Source: an uncultured Collinsella sp. (GTDB lineage: Bacteria > Actinomycetota > Coriobacteriia > Coriobacteriales > Coriobacteriaceae). Taken from it: a DNA stretch of 7,569 bases. Of this stretch, positions 1 through 6,203 are shown piece after piece. The notes beneath the pieces are model-generated. The model was not told where the DNA came from and made no database searches. It saw only the letters and a program-made list of their open reading frames with translations. The stretch is taken from positions 1-7,569 of the forward strand of contig CABUMZ010000095.1 of the NCBI GenBank assembly GCA_902492825.1, read 5' to 3'. Position 1 is the first letter of the stretch. Each line of letters starts with the position of its first letter. The position numbers and the translations under genes were made by a program.

Positions 1-431
1 CCGCACCGTTCCGGCGCGGGAGGCGCGCCGCTGCGGGAGTGCTTGTCGGTCATTGTTGGCGCCGAAGCACCGTCCCGCCCCAGCATCGATCTTAGCTTCT
101 CAAAGCTTTCCTCGCTCAGGCAGTGCTCCATGTGGCAGCCCTCTTGCGACGCCACCTCGGCCGATACGCCTGCATCCTCCAAAAGCCCCACGAAAAAGCA
201 GTGGCGCTCCCACATTTGGCGCGCGACCTCCAGACCGCGCTCTGTCAGATGAACATCTCGTTTGCCCATTTCGACATAGCCGTTGCTTTCCAGCGTCGCC
301 ATGGCCTTGGAAACGCTCGCCTTGGTTACGCCGAGGTACTCCGCAACGTCGATCGAGCGCACGATGCCCTGACGTTCCGACAGAACGTAGATCGATTCGA
401 GATAGTCTTCTCCGGATTCACGTAGGGCCAT
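1..431 (-). CDS. DtxR/MntR-family metal-dependent transcriptional regulator (3' end outside window)
   Basis: This is an iron- or manganese-responsive repressor that binds DNA when loaded with metal. The ATG at 431-429 follows an AAAGG ribosome binding site, and the frame stays open to the window edge (143 codons visible). Residues 1-70 form the winged helix-turn-helix: DYLESIY at 9-15, the recognition region VTKASVSKAM at 35-44, and a wing ending in HLTERG at 61-66. Residues 71-116 are the metal-binding and dimerisation domain, with H77 and the GCHMEHCLSEESF segment at 98-110. By recalled alignment, D9, E12, H77, C99, E102 and H103 sit at family metal-ligand positions. C99 matches the DtxR/IdeR cysteine, while D9 and E12 look MntR-like, so the preferred metal cannot be named. 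After about residue 118 the sequence becomes a Ser/Pro/Ala/Arg-rich tail. No clear SH3-like third domain has started. The gene lies downstream of a terminator-like hairpin, so it probably has its own promoter. Confidence 0.86.
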   Translation of the reverse strand, partial: MALRESGEDYLESIYVLSERQGIVRSIDVAEYLGVTKASVSKAMATLESNGYVEMGKRDVHLTERGLEVARQMWERHCFFVGLLEDAGVSAEVASQEGCHMEHCLSEESFEKLRSMLGRDGASAPTMTDKHSRSGAPPAPERC

Positions 432-455
432 GGGCCGCCTTTCGCGATGATTGCT

Positions 456-463
456 AGTTAGCC
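456..463. promoter_or_regulatory. Candidate metalloregulator half-site, AGTTAGCC copy 1
   Basis: The octamer AGTTAGCC sits 25 bases upstream of the regulator's start codon, within a small dyad (GCTA-gt-TAGC, 454-463). The same octamer recurs exactly at 528-535. Known DtxR/IdeR boxes are palindromes rich in TTAG/CTAA, so an autoregulatory operator is a reasonable inference. The position between promoter and ribosome binding site would suit repression. No experiment or alignment supports it. Confidence 0.3.
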
Positions 464-520
464 TTTGGATACTTTCCACCGCTTACTTTACTGCAAAAGT
501 TTCCCATGTCTTACTACTTT

Positions 521-535
521 GCCTAAAAGTTAGCC
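521..535. promoter_or_regulatory. Candidate metalloregulator operator, imperfect dyad GCCTAA-aag-TTAGCC
   Basis: This 15-bp imperfect palindrome contains perfect CTAA/TTAG inner arms and the second exact copy of AGTTAGCC (528-535). It lies about 100 bases upstream of the metalloregulator start, in an AT-rich stretch that likely holds its promoter. It resembles iron-box type DtxR-family sites in general form only. I could not place a convincing -35/-10 pair around it. Confidence 0.33.
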
Positions 536-559
536 GTGTTTCACAAAACGTGCGGGATG

Positions 560-596
560 AAAACAAAATGGGGACGCGCCGCAAGAAGTGTCCCCA
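560..596 (-). terminator. Terminator-like hairpin after the HAD phosphatase gene
   Basis: On the minus strand TGGGGAC (596-590) and GTCCCCA (575-569) form a perfect 7-bp stem around a 14-nt loop. It is followed at once by TTTTGTTTT (568-560). It begins 43 bases after the HAD stop codon. The stem is shared with the surrounding GGGGAC repeat, so it may be a repeat arm that serves as terminator. The long loop makes strength uncertain. Confidence 0.5.
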
Positions 597-630
597 GGTG
601 CCGGCAGAAAAGGAACGTCCCCAGGTGCCG
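569..630. repeat. GGGGAC-core intergenic repeat with 14-bp direct repeats
   Basis: GTCCCCAGGTGCCG occurs at 590-603 and again, exactly, at 617-630 (27-bp offset). The first copy also pairs with TGGGGAC at 569-575 as an inverted arm. The unit lies wholly in the spacer between the HAD gene and the metalloregulator. Its layout resembles short palindromic interspersed repeats. I recall similar GGGGAC elements in Coriobacteriia spacers, but cannot verify this here. Confidence 0.55.
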
Positions 631-638
631 AGCCGCAG

Positions 639-1409
639 CTATAACAGTCCAAAGTGCTTCGCGGCGTTGTAGATGCCATCGTCGTCCACGGCTGTCGTCA
701 CATAGGTCGCTGCAGCTTTCACCGTGTCCTGCGCGTTGCCCATGGCCACGCTCGTGCCCACGGCGGAAAACATCGACAGGTCGTTCTCGCCGTCGCCAAA
801 GGCAATCGCCTCGCTCGCGTCGATGCCCAGGCGCTCGAGCGTCGCCGCCACGCCCAGGTCCTTGCCGCCGTTAGCGGGAATAATGTCGCAGAACAGGTCG
901 CACCAGCGCGTGGTGAGCGAATGCGACACGGCGTCGGTCACGATATGCTCGTCGACCGGGTCCACAAAGGCGCAGAACTGATAGACCGGCGCGTCAAAGG
1001 CGTGCTCAAACGGCTCCTCATGGTAGACAATCCCAGCGTTGCTGCCAGCCGTCACCACGCGCTCGGACAGGCGGTTCACAAACGAGTTCTCGCCCTGCAT
1101 GCACAGCGAGTCGTAGCGCCCCTGCGCCACCTGGTCCACAATCACCGCGACGTCGTCCGAATCGATCGGGCAGCTGCGGTAAACCCCCTCGGCATCAAAG
1201 CAGTGCTGGCCCGAAAGCGTAATGTACGCATCCCAGCCCAGGTCGAACAGCCAGTCCGGCATCTGGTAGGTCGGACGGCCCGTGGCGATCACGCATGCGA
1301 TCCCCTGCTCGTGAAAGCTGTCGAGCACCTGCTGCGCCGACGCCGGAATCCGGTGGGTCTTAAAGCTCAGCAGCGTGCCGTCGATATCGAAAAACGCGGC
1401 TTTGATCAT
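639..1409 (-). CDS. Cof-type HAD-superfamily phosphatase (subfamily IIB)
   Basis: This 256-residue cytoplasmic protein is a predicted magnesium-dependent phosphohydrolase of the Cof/HAD-IIB type. Such enzymes usually act on sugar phosphates, flavin phosphate or other small phosphometabolites. All four HAD motifs are visible: motif I DIDGT at 8-12 with nucleophile D8 and acid/base D10; motif II T43 in ATGRP; motif III K183 in GGKDLG; motif IV GDGENDLSMF at 205-214 with D206 and D210. Residues 80-180 form the type-IIB cap, which sets substrate choice, so the substrate cannot be named. After the first strand it has SGQ (66-68) where many relatives have NGA. The ATG at 1409 is 6 nt after the ABC-F stop, and its GAGGAG ribosome binding site overlaps the ABC-F coding end. 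This implies co-transcription and coupled translation. Length and motifs suggest an intact gene. Confidence 0.87.
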   Translation of the reverse strand: MIKAAFFDIDGTLLSFKTHRIPASAQQVLDSFHEQGIACVIATGRPTYQMPDWLFDLGWDAYITLSGQHCFDAEGVYRSCPIDSDDVAVIVDQVAQGRYDSLCMQGENSFVNRLSERVVTAGSNAGIVYHEEPFEHAFDAPVYQFCAFVDPVDEHIVTDAVSHSLTTRWCDLFCDIIPANGGKDLGVAATLERLGIDASEAIAFGDGENDLSMFSAVGTSVAMGNAQDTVKAAATYVTTAVDDDGIYNAAKHFGLL

Positions 1410-1415
1410 TCTCGC

Positions 1416-3275
1416 CTACTCCTCGCCCTCGAGCTTTTCGCTCGCCTCGAGCCACGCCATCTCCAGCTCGTCCATGGCAGCGTGAGCCTCGTCGATCTTT
1501 GCCTGCTGCTCGCCGAGCGCCGTGTAGTTGGTGGGATCGACTTGGGCCATTGCTGCCTCGGCCTCCTCAACGCGGGTGCGCTGCGTCTCCATCTTGCGCT
1601 CGAGCGAACTCACCTCGCGGCGGAGCTTCTGGCGTTCGGCGTTGGAAAGGCCATTGGGCTGGCCACTCGACTTGGGCTTTTCGGCCGCAGCCGCCGCGGC
1701 ACCGGTGTCAAACGTGCCGGTCTTGGCACTCGGCGCGCCCACGGGCTCGCCCTCAGCGGTGGCGTTGCACAGGCGCAGGTACTGGTCGACGCCGCCGGGC
1801 ATATGCGTCAGGTGACCGTCGAGCAGCGCCCACTGTTGGTCGGTCACGCGCTCCATCAAGAAGCGGTCGTGCGTCACCAGAATCAGCGTGCCGGGCCAGC
1901 CGTCGAGCAGGTCCTCGACAATCGCGAGCATGTCGGTATCCAGGTCGTTACCGGGCTCGTCCAGGATAAGCACGTTGGGCTCGTCCAGAATCGTCAGCAA
2001 CAGCGACAGGCGACGGCGCTGGCCGCCCGAAAGATCGCCGATGCGGCTCCAGAGCTGCTGCGTCGTAAAGCCCAGACGCTCGCAGAGCTTCTCGGGCGAG
2101 GTCTCCTTGCCGTCGATGACGTAGTACTTCTTATAGTTGCCGAGCACCTCGCGGATCGTGTCGCCCATGTAGGGTTCGAGCTCCTCGAGCTGCTGCGACA
2201 GCACGCCAAAGCGCACTGTCTGGCCAATCTTCACGCGGCCGCGCGTGGGCTCAATCTTGCCCTGGATCACATCGAGCAGCGTCGACTTGCCAGCGCCGTT
2301 CTCGCCCAAAAGGCCATAGCGGTCGCCCGCACCGATGAGCCAGGTCACATCGGAGAGCACCTGCTTGGGCGCGCCATCGGTATCCGCATAGCCGGCATCC
2401 ACGTCGACCACATCGATAACCTGCTTGCCCAAGCGGCTCACCGCCAGACGCTTAAGCTCCAGCTCGTCACGCACGGGCGGCACGTCGGCGATCAGCTCAC
2501 GAGCGGCATCCACGCGAAACTTGGGCTTGGTGGAACGAGCCTGGGCACCGCGGCTCAGCCACGCGAGCTCCTTGCGCGCCATGTTGCGACGGCGCTCCTC
2601 GGTAACGGCGGCCATGCGGTCGCGCTCCACGCGCTGCAGGATGTATGCCGAATAGCCGCCCTCGAAGGGGTCGACCTGGCCGTCGTGGACCTCCCACATG
2701 CTGGTGCAGACCTCGTCCAAGAACCAACGGTCATGCGTGACCACGAGCATGGCGCCCTGGCCGCGCTGCCAGCGGGCCTTTAAGTGACGCGCGAGCCAGT
2801 TGATGGTGCGCATGTCCAGGTGATTGGTGGGCTCGTCGAGCATGAGCACGTCATAGTCGCCGATCAGCAGGCGCGCGAGGTCCACGCGACGGCGCTGGCC
2901 ACCCGAAAGCTCGCCCACCGTGCCCTCCCAAGGCACATCGCTAATGAGGCCGGCCAGAATCTGGCGCGTACGCGGGCTCGAGGCCCACTCGTACTCGGGC
3001 GTGTCACCGACGACGGCATGATGCACGGTGTCGGTATCGATCAGGTTATCCTTTTGGCCGAGCAATCCGATCGTCGTGTCGCGGCGGTGCGTCACGCGGC
3101 CGTCGTCGGGCTCCAACGTGCCGGCGAGCACGCTCAGCAGCGTCGACTTACCGTCGCCGTTTTTACCGACAATACCAATACGGTCGCCCTCGCCCACGCC
3201 GAGCGTAACGCTATCGAAAATATGCTTGGTGGGAAACTCTAGGCTGATGGAATCGCATCCCAAAAGAATCGCCAT
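1416..3275 (-). CDS. ABC-F family ATPase, Uup-like, with C-terminal coiled coil
   Basis: A soluble 619-residue protein with two ABC ATPase cassettes and no membrane segments. That is the ABC-F layout, whose members act on ribosomes; Uup in E. coli also affects transposon excision and DNA intermediates. Cassette 1 has Walker A GKNGDGKS (37-44), signature LSGGQ (123-127) and Walker B ending DEPTNHLD (147-154). A charged inter-cassette linker (about 206-275) is rich in Arg and Glu, as expected of the tRNA-site arm. Cassette 2 has GENGAGKS (324-331), LSGGQ (415-419) and DEPGNDLD (439-446); the glycine replaces the usual threonine. An Ala-rich hinge (about 505-545) leads to a coiled coil (about 545-617), the feature that favours Uup over other ABC-F groups. 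The ATG at 3275 is chosen because AAGGAG lies 8 nt upstream and homology starts there. An in-frame ATG at 3335 would add 20 unlikely residues and lacks such a site. Confidence 0.92.
   Translation of the reverse strand: MAILLGCDSISLEFPTKHIFDSVTLGVGEGDRIGIVGKNGDGKSTLLSVLAGTLEPDDGRVTHRRDTTIGLLGQKDNLIDTDTVHHAVVGDTPEYEWASSPRTRQILAGLISDVPWEGTVGELSGGQRRRVDLARLLIGDYDVLMLDEPTNHLDMRTINWLARHLKARWQRGQGAMLVVTHDRWFLDEVCTSMWEVHDGQVDPFEGGYSAYILQRVERDRMAAVTEERRRNMARKELAWLSRGAQARSTKPKFRVDAARELIADVPPVRDELELKRLAVSRLGKQVIDVVDVDAGYADTDGAPKQVLSDVTWLIGAGDRYGLLGENGAGKSTLLDVIQGKIEPTRGRVKIGQTVRFGVLSQQLEELEPYMGDTIREVLGNYKKYYVIDGKETSPEKLCERLGFTTQQLWSRIGDLSGGQRRRLSLLLTILDEPNVLILDEPGNDLDTDMLAIVEDLLDGWPGTLILVTHDRFLMERVTDQQWALLDGHLTHMPGGVDQYLRLCNATAEGEPVGAPSAKTGTFDTGAAAAAAEKPKSSGQPNGLSNAERQKLRREVSSLERKMETQRTRVEEAEAAMAQVDPTNYTALGEQQAKIDEAHAAMDELEMAWLEASEKLEGEE
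1419..1424 (-). promoter_or_regulatory. Ribosome binding site of the HAD gene inside the ABC-F gene end
   Basis: GAGGAG, which encodes the last two Glu codons of the ABC-F protein, lies 9 nt upstream of the HAD ATG. The HAD start therefore depends on sequence within the upstream gene, supporting translational coupling. Confidence 0.7.
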
Positions 3276-3283
3276 ATGCCCTG

Positions 3284-3289
3284 CTCCTT
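3284..3289 (-). promoter_or_regulatory. Ribosome binding site that fixes the ABC-F start
   Basis: AAGGAG sits 8 nt before the ATG at 3275. The alternative in-frame ATG at 3335 has no comparable motif in front of it. This decides in favour of the shorter protein. Confidence 0.75.
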
Positions 3290-3310
3290 CGTAGAAATTC
3301 AACGTTGTCC

Positions 3311-3316
3311 ATGATA
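3311..3316 (-). promoter_or_regulatory. Possible -10 element of the ABC-F/HAD unit
   Basis: TATCAT on the minus strand lies about 36 nt upstream of the ABC-F start, between the pst terminator and the gene. A promoter is expected in this gap. The only -35-like sequence (TTTTGG, about 15 nt upstream) is poor, so the call is tentative. Confidence 0.3.
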
Positions 3317-3336
3317 GCAGCGAGCCCCACCCCAAA

Positions 3337-3371
3337 ACCTACCAAAAAGGGACAGGTTTATTTTGGCAGGT
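3337..3371. repeat. Intergenic palindromic repeat with GGGACAGG core
   Basis: ACCTACCAAAA (3337-3347) and TTTTGGCAGGT (3361-3371) form inverted arms matching at 10 of 11 positions, with a 13-base loop containing GGGACAGG. On the minus strand the one mismatch becomes a G-U pair, giving a full 11-bp RNA stem. A nested pair AAACCT/AGGTTT (3335-3340, 3354-3359) offers an alternative fold. It lies between the pst terminator and the ABC-F promoter region. The form is that of a REP-like or small palindromic mobile repeat. Copy number in the genome is unknown. Confidence 0.55.
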
Positions 3372-3390
3372 CGACGGCCGCACACGACAC

Positions 3391-3428
3391 AAAAAGGCAG
3401 GCCATCTCCCGCAAGAGATGACCCGCCT
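3391..3428 (-). terminator. Intrinsic terminator of the pst operon
   Basis: On the minus strand a 14-bp stem (3428-3415 with 3408-3395, two G-U pairs) closes a 6-nt loop. It runs into TTTTT ending at 3391. It starts 55 bases after the pstB stop and is the clearest terminator in the window. It separates the pst operon from the ABC-F/HAD unit. Confidence 0.85.
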
Positions 3429-3439
3429 CTCCAATCAGT

Positions 3440-3465
3440 CCCGCGGCAACCGTGGCCGCCGCGGG
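3440..3465 (-). other. GC-rich hairpin between pstB and its terminator
   Basis: CCCGCGGC (3440-3447) and GCCGCGGG (3458-3465) form a perfect 8-bp stem with a 10-nt loop. No T-run follows on the minus strand, so it is not a terminator alone. In the pst transcript it would stand 5' of the true terminator, where it could protect the mRNA 3' end. Confidence 0.5.
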
Positions 3466-3483
3466 CCTCAAGCATGTCCCGGA

Positions 3484-4356
3484 CTAGGAGAACATGCCGG
3501 TGAGGTAATCATTCAGCCGCTTATCCTTGGGCCGTTGGAAAATCTCGTCAGTCTCGTCATACTCGACCATATCGCCCATGTAGAAGAACGCCGTGCGGTT
3601 GGACACACGCGACGCCTGCTCCATGTTGTGCGTCACGATGACGATGGCGCGGTCACCAACAATCGACGACATAAGGTCCTCGATCGCCAGCGTCGAGATG
3701 GGGTCGAGCGCCGAGCAGGGTTCGTCAAACAGGATCACATCGGGGTTGAGCGCCAGCGTGCGCGCGATGCACAGGCGCTGCTGCTGACCGCCCGAAAGCG
3801 CGTAGGCGCTCTTGTCGAGCTTGTCCTTGACCTCGTCCCACAGCGCTGCACCGCGCAGGCTCTCCTCGACCATACGATCAAGCTCGTCACGGTCGGTAAT
3901 GCCGTGACGCTTGGGCGCAAACGTGATGTTGTCGCGAATGGACTTGCGGAAAGGGTTGGGCTGCTGGAACACCATGCCAATGGAGCGACGCAGCTCGTAC
4001 GTGTTCTCGGTACTGGTGTTCACATTGCGTCCGCTGTAGTTAATCTCGCCCTCCACGCGGCAGCCGCGAATCTCGCGATTCATGAGGTTGAGGCTACGCA
4101 AGAAGGTCGACTTACCGCAGCCCGAAGGCCCAATGAGCGCCGTGATCTCGCCCTTGTGGAAGTCGAGCGACGTATCATGCAGTGCATGGTGGTCGCCATA
4201 GTACACGTTGACGTCCTTGGTGGAGAGCACGACCTCGTCGCTCACGGCCTTGCCGCTCACGCGCACGCGCTTCTCGCTCTCCCCCACGCTCGACAGGAAG
4301 TCCTGGGTGTCGGACGATGCCGCTTCGGTTGCGGGCGTTACATTCATCTCGCTCAT
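3484..4356 (-). CDS. pstB: Phosphate ABC transporter ATP-binding protein PstB
   Basis: This is the cytoplasmic ATPase that powers the PstSCAB phosphate importer. It has 290 residues. The ABC domain begins near residue 42 and carries Walker A GPSGCGKST (76-84), Q-loop FQQPNPF (130-136), signature LSGGQQQR (187-194), Walker B with DEPCSALD (211-218) and H-loop H243. QQPNPF, LSGGQQQR and DEPCSALDP together are typical of PstB. Residues 1-41 are an extra polar, Ser/Glu-rich leader absent from most PstB proteins of about 250-260 residues. The ATG at 4356 overlaps the pstA stop as ATGA, which supports this start and coupled translation. An ATG three codons later is also possible. It is the last gene of the operon and is followed by a hairpin and a strong terminator, with no adjacent phoU. 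Confidence 0.97.
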   Translation of the reverse strand: MSEMNVTPATEAASSDTQDFLSSVGESEKRVRVSGKAVSDEVVLSTKDVNVYYGDHHALHDTSLDFHKGEITALIGPSGCGKSTFLRSLNLMNREIRGCRVEGEINYSGRNVNTSTENTYELRRSIGMVFQQPNPFRKSIRDNITFAPKRHGITDRDELDRMVEESLRGAALWDEVKDKLDKSAYALSGGQQQRLCIARTLALNPDVILFDEPCSALDPISTLAIEDLMSSIVGDRAIVIVTHNMEQASRVSNRTAFFYMGDMVEYDETDEIFQRPKDKRLNDYLTGMFS

Positions 4357-5279
4357 TCGGCCGTCATCTTCCTCGCCAGTTGCTTGCCCACAATGCGGGC
4401 GATTACGTTAAACAGCAGCACGCAAATCATCAGCAGTGCAGCGGTGCCCCAGACGATCTGCTGGGCCTCGGGGCTGCCCTCGCCATAGATCTTGTAGATA
4501 TGCACGGCGAGCGACTCGCCGGGGCGGAACACGTTCCAGGCGCAGGTAGGGCTCGACAGGTTAAAGCTCAAGAAGTTCAGGCGAACCGGCGAGCTCATGC
4601 CCGAGGTAAAGAGCAGTGCTGCGGCCTCACCAAAGACACGGCCGGCCGAAAGCACGATGCCGGTCACGATGGCGGGCATGGCCTCGGGGATTAGGATGTG
4701 CAGCGTGGCCTCCCAGCGGGTGAGGCCCATGGCTAGGCACGCATCGCGCTGGGCCTGCGGCACGTCCTCGAGCGCCTGCTGAATCACGCGAACCAGGATG
4801 GGGATGTTGAACATGGTGAGCGCGACGGCGCCGGAGATGATGGAGTACTTCCAGCCCAGCCGCACCGAGAACACCAGAAAGCCGAACATGCCGACGACGA
4901 TGGAAGGCAGCGAGGACAGCGTCTCGATGGCGGTAGAGGCGATGTCGCGGATAGGGCCGTTCGGTGCGTACTCAACCAGGAAGACCGCGCCGCCCAGACT
5001 GATGGGCACCGAGATGACCAGGGTGATCAGCAGCAGATAGAACGAGTCGAACAGCTGGTAGAGCACGCCGCCCTGCGTTCCGTTGGCGCGCGACGGCTCC
5101 GTGAGAAAGCCCGGCTGGAACAGCGTCGAGATGCCCTCGAACAGGATATAGGCCACCATGGAGACGACGATGAGCATGACGATGGCGACGATCGCCGTCA
5201 ACACGCCCGTGGCGAAGCGGTCCTGTTTTTGGACGCGCCCGAGTCTCGCCTCGTCGATGTGGATACGCGTGCTAGCCAC
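4353..5279 (-). CDS. pstA: Phosphate ABC transporter permease PstA
   Basis: This is one of the two membrane subunits that form the phosphate channel with PstC. It has 308 residues and about six membrane segments, near 25-47, 80-102, 123-139, 146-166, 199-220 and 278-300. Family marks include SLPSIVVGMFGF (123-134), the EAA-type cytoplasmic loop at about 179-202 (ACLAMGLTRWEA) that contacts PstB, and FGEAAALLFT just after it (216-225). The start codon is GTG at 5279-5277. It overlaps the pstC end by 8 nt (GTGGCTAG spans the start and the pstC TAG), with AAGGGGG about 9 nt upstream. The overlap at both ends implies translational coupling across pstC-pstA-pstB. The sequence appears intact, and the first 20 residues are a polar cytoplasmic tail. 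Confidence 0.96.
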   Translation of the reverse strand: MASTRIHIDEARLGRVQKQDRFATGVLTAIVAIVMLIVVSMVAYILFEGISTLFQPGFLTEPSRANGTQGGVLYQLFDSFYLLLITLVISVPISLGGAVFLVEYAPNGPIRDIASTAIETLSSLPSIVVGMFGFLVFSVRLGWKYSIISGAVALTMFNIPILVRVIQQALEDVPQAQRDACLAMGLTRWEATLHILIPEAMPAIVTGIVLSAGRVFGEAAALLFTSGMSSPVRLNFLSFNLSSPTCAWNVFRPGESLAVHIYKIYGEGSPEAQQIVWGTAALLMICVLLFNVIARIVGKQLARKMTAE

Positions 5280-6179
5280 GAGCCTTCGCCCCCTTGCGGC
5301 CGATAAGGTGGATGATCAGGATGAAGATGAGGCTCATGCCCATCAGCAGCAGGCCGAGCGCCCACAGAACATCGTCCTGGGCCGAGCCCTCGGCATAGAC
5401 CGCCATGGACGTGGTGAGCGTGGTGGTGATGGTGGACGCCGGCGACAGCAGCGACGTCGGCATGGCCTCGATGCCGCCGATAACCATGCGCACGGCGAGC
5501 GTCTCGCCAAAGGCACGCGTCATGCCAAGGATGACCGCGGTCATGAGCGATGGCATGGCGGACTTGAGCACCACGTGCCAGATGGTCTGCCAGCGGGTGT
5601 AGCCCAGCGCGAGCGAGCCCTGACGGTAGCTGCCGGGCACGGCGCGCAGGCCATCGACCGAAAGGGTGGTCATGGTCGGCAGGATCATGACGGCCAGCAC
5701 GATGGCGCCGGGCAAGATGCCCAGACCCGTGCTCACATGGAAAACGCTCTTCATAAAGCCGACGACCACGTGAAAACCGATCAGGCCAAAGACGACCGAG
5801 GGAATACCGGTCAAAAGCTCAATGAGCGGCTGAAAGATCTTGGAACCAAACTTAGGCTGGATCTCGACCGCAAAGATGGCAGAGCCGATAGCGATGGGCA
5901 GCGCGATAAGCGTGGAGAGCACCATGACCGCAAACGAGGTGACGATCAGGGGCAGGGCGCCGGTATAGGGCAGGCCGTTTTCGGCTGTGTTGGCCAGGTC
6001 CCACTTGGTGCCGGTGAAAAACTCGACGACCGAGACGCCGTCCTTGACAAAAGCCGAGAGGCCCTTTTGGCGACCATAAAGATGAGCGCGGCAACGACAA
6101 GCGTCACGAGCGCTACGCACGCGCCCGTGACGCCCAGGCCCACGTTCTCAAGGTCGCGCTTTGGCAGCTGTTTTGCCAT
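5272..6179 (-). CDS. pstC: Phosphate ABC transporter permease PstC, frame broken by an apparent 1-base deletion
   Basis: This is the partner of PstA in the phosphate channel. Translation from ATG 6179 (GGAAAGG 6 nt upstream) gives MAKQLPKRDLENVGLG and a first membrane helix to about residue 37. That frame then leaves the family pattern and stops at 5946. The rest of PstC lies in the next frame, from about 6064 to the TAG at 5272. It contains membrane segments, IPSVVFGLIGF, the EAA-type loop LALGYTRWQ, and RAFGETLAVRMV. Adding one base at the CCCTTTT run (6062-6068) joins both parts into a normal 302-residue protein. An ATG at 6120 lies in the second frame but would lose the first helix and begin with unrelated residues, so it is not preferred. 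Flanking pst genes are intact. Either a recent inactivation or a homopolymer read error would explain this. The family call itself is secure. Confidence 0.9.
6062..6068 (-). other. Frameshift site within pstC (homopolymer run)
   Basis: The minus strand reads GTCGCCAAAAGGGCC. Before this point PstC is encoded in one frame (…LIFMVAK), and after it in the frame reading KGLSAFVKDG. One more A or G would restore a single frame. The site is not a standard slippery heptamer, because the P-site AAA would have to re-pair on CAA. Programmed frameshifting is therefore less likely than a deletion or sequencing error. Confidence 0.85.
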
Positions 6180-6203
6180 TGCAAACCTTTCCGGGGCGAT
6201 TAC

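Noticed and set aside
654..2783. Long plus-strand open frame of 709 codons opposite the HAD and ABC-F genes
   Set aside because: It is antisense to two proteins with complete catalytic motifs, its product is His/Arg/Ala/Leu-rich without a family pattern, and GC-rich genes often leave the opposite strand open.
3276..3335. Longer ABC-F protein starting at the ATG at 3335
   Set aside because: The added 20 residues do not resemble the ABC-F N-terminus, no ribosome binding site precedes that ATG, and AAGGAG fits the ATG at 3275.
3418..4488. Plus-strand open frame of 356 codons opposite pstB
   Set aside because: It is a shadow of pstB and crosses the pst terminator hairpins. No domain is recognisable and it has no good ribosome binding site.
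6055..6075. Programmed ribosomal frameshift in pstC
   Set aside because: The AAAAGGG context does not form an X XXY YYZ heptamer in the upstream frame, and PstC is not a known user of recoding. A deletion or read error is simpler.
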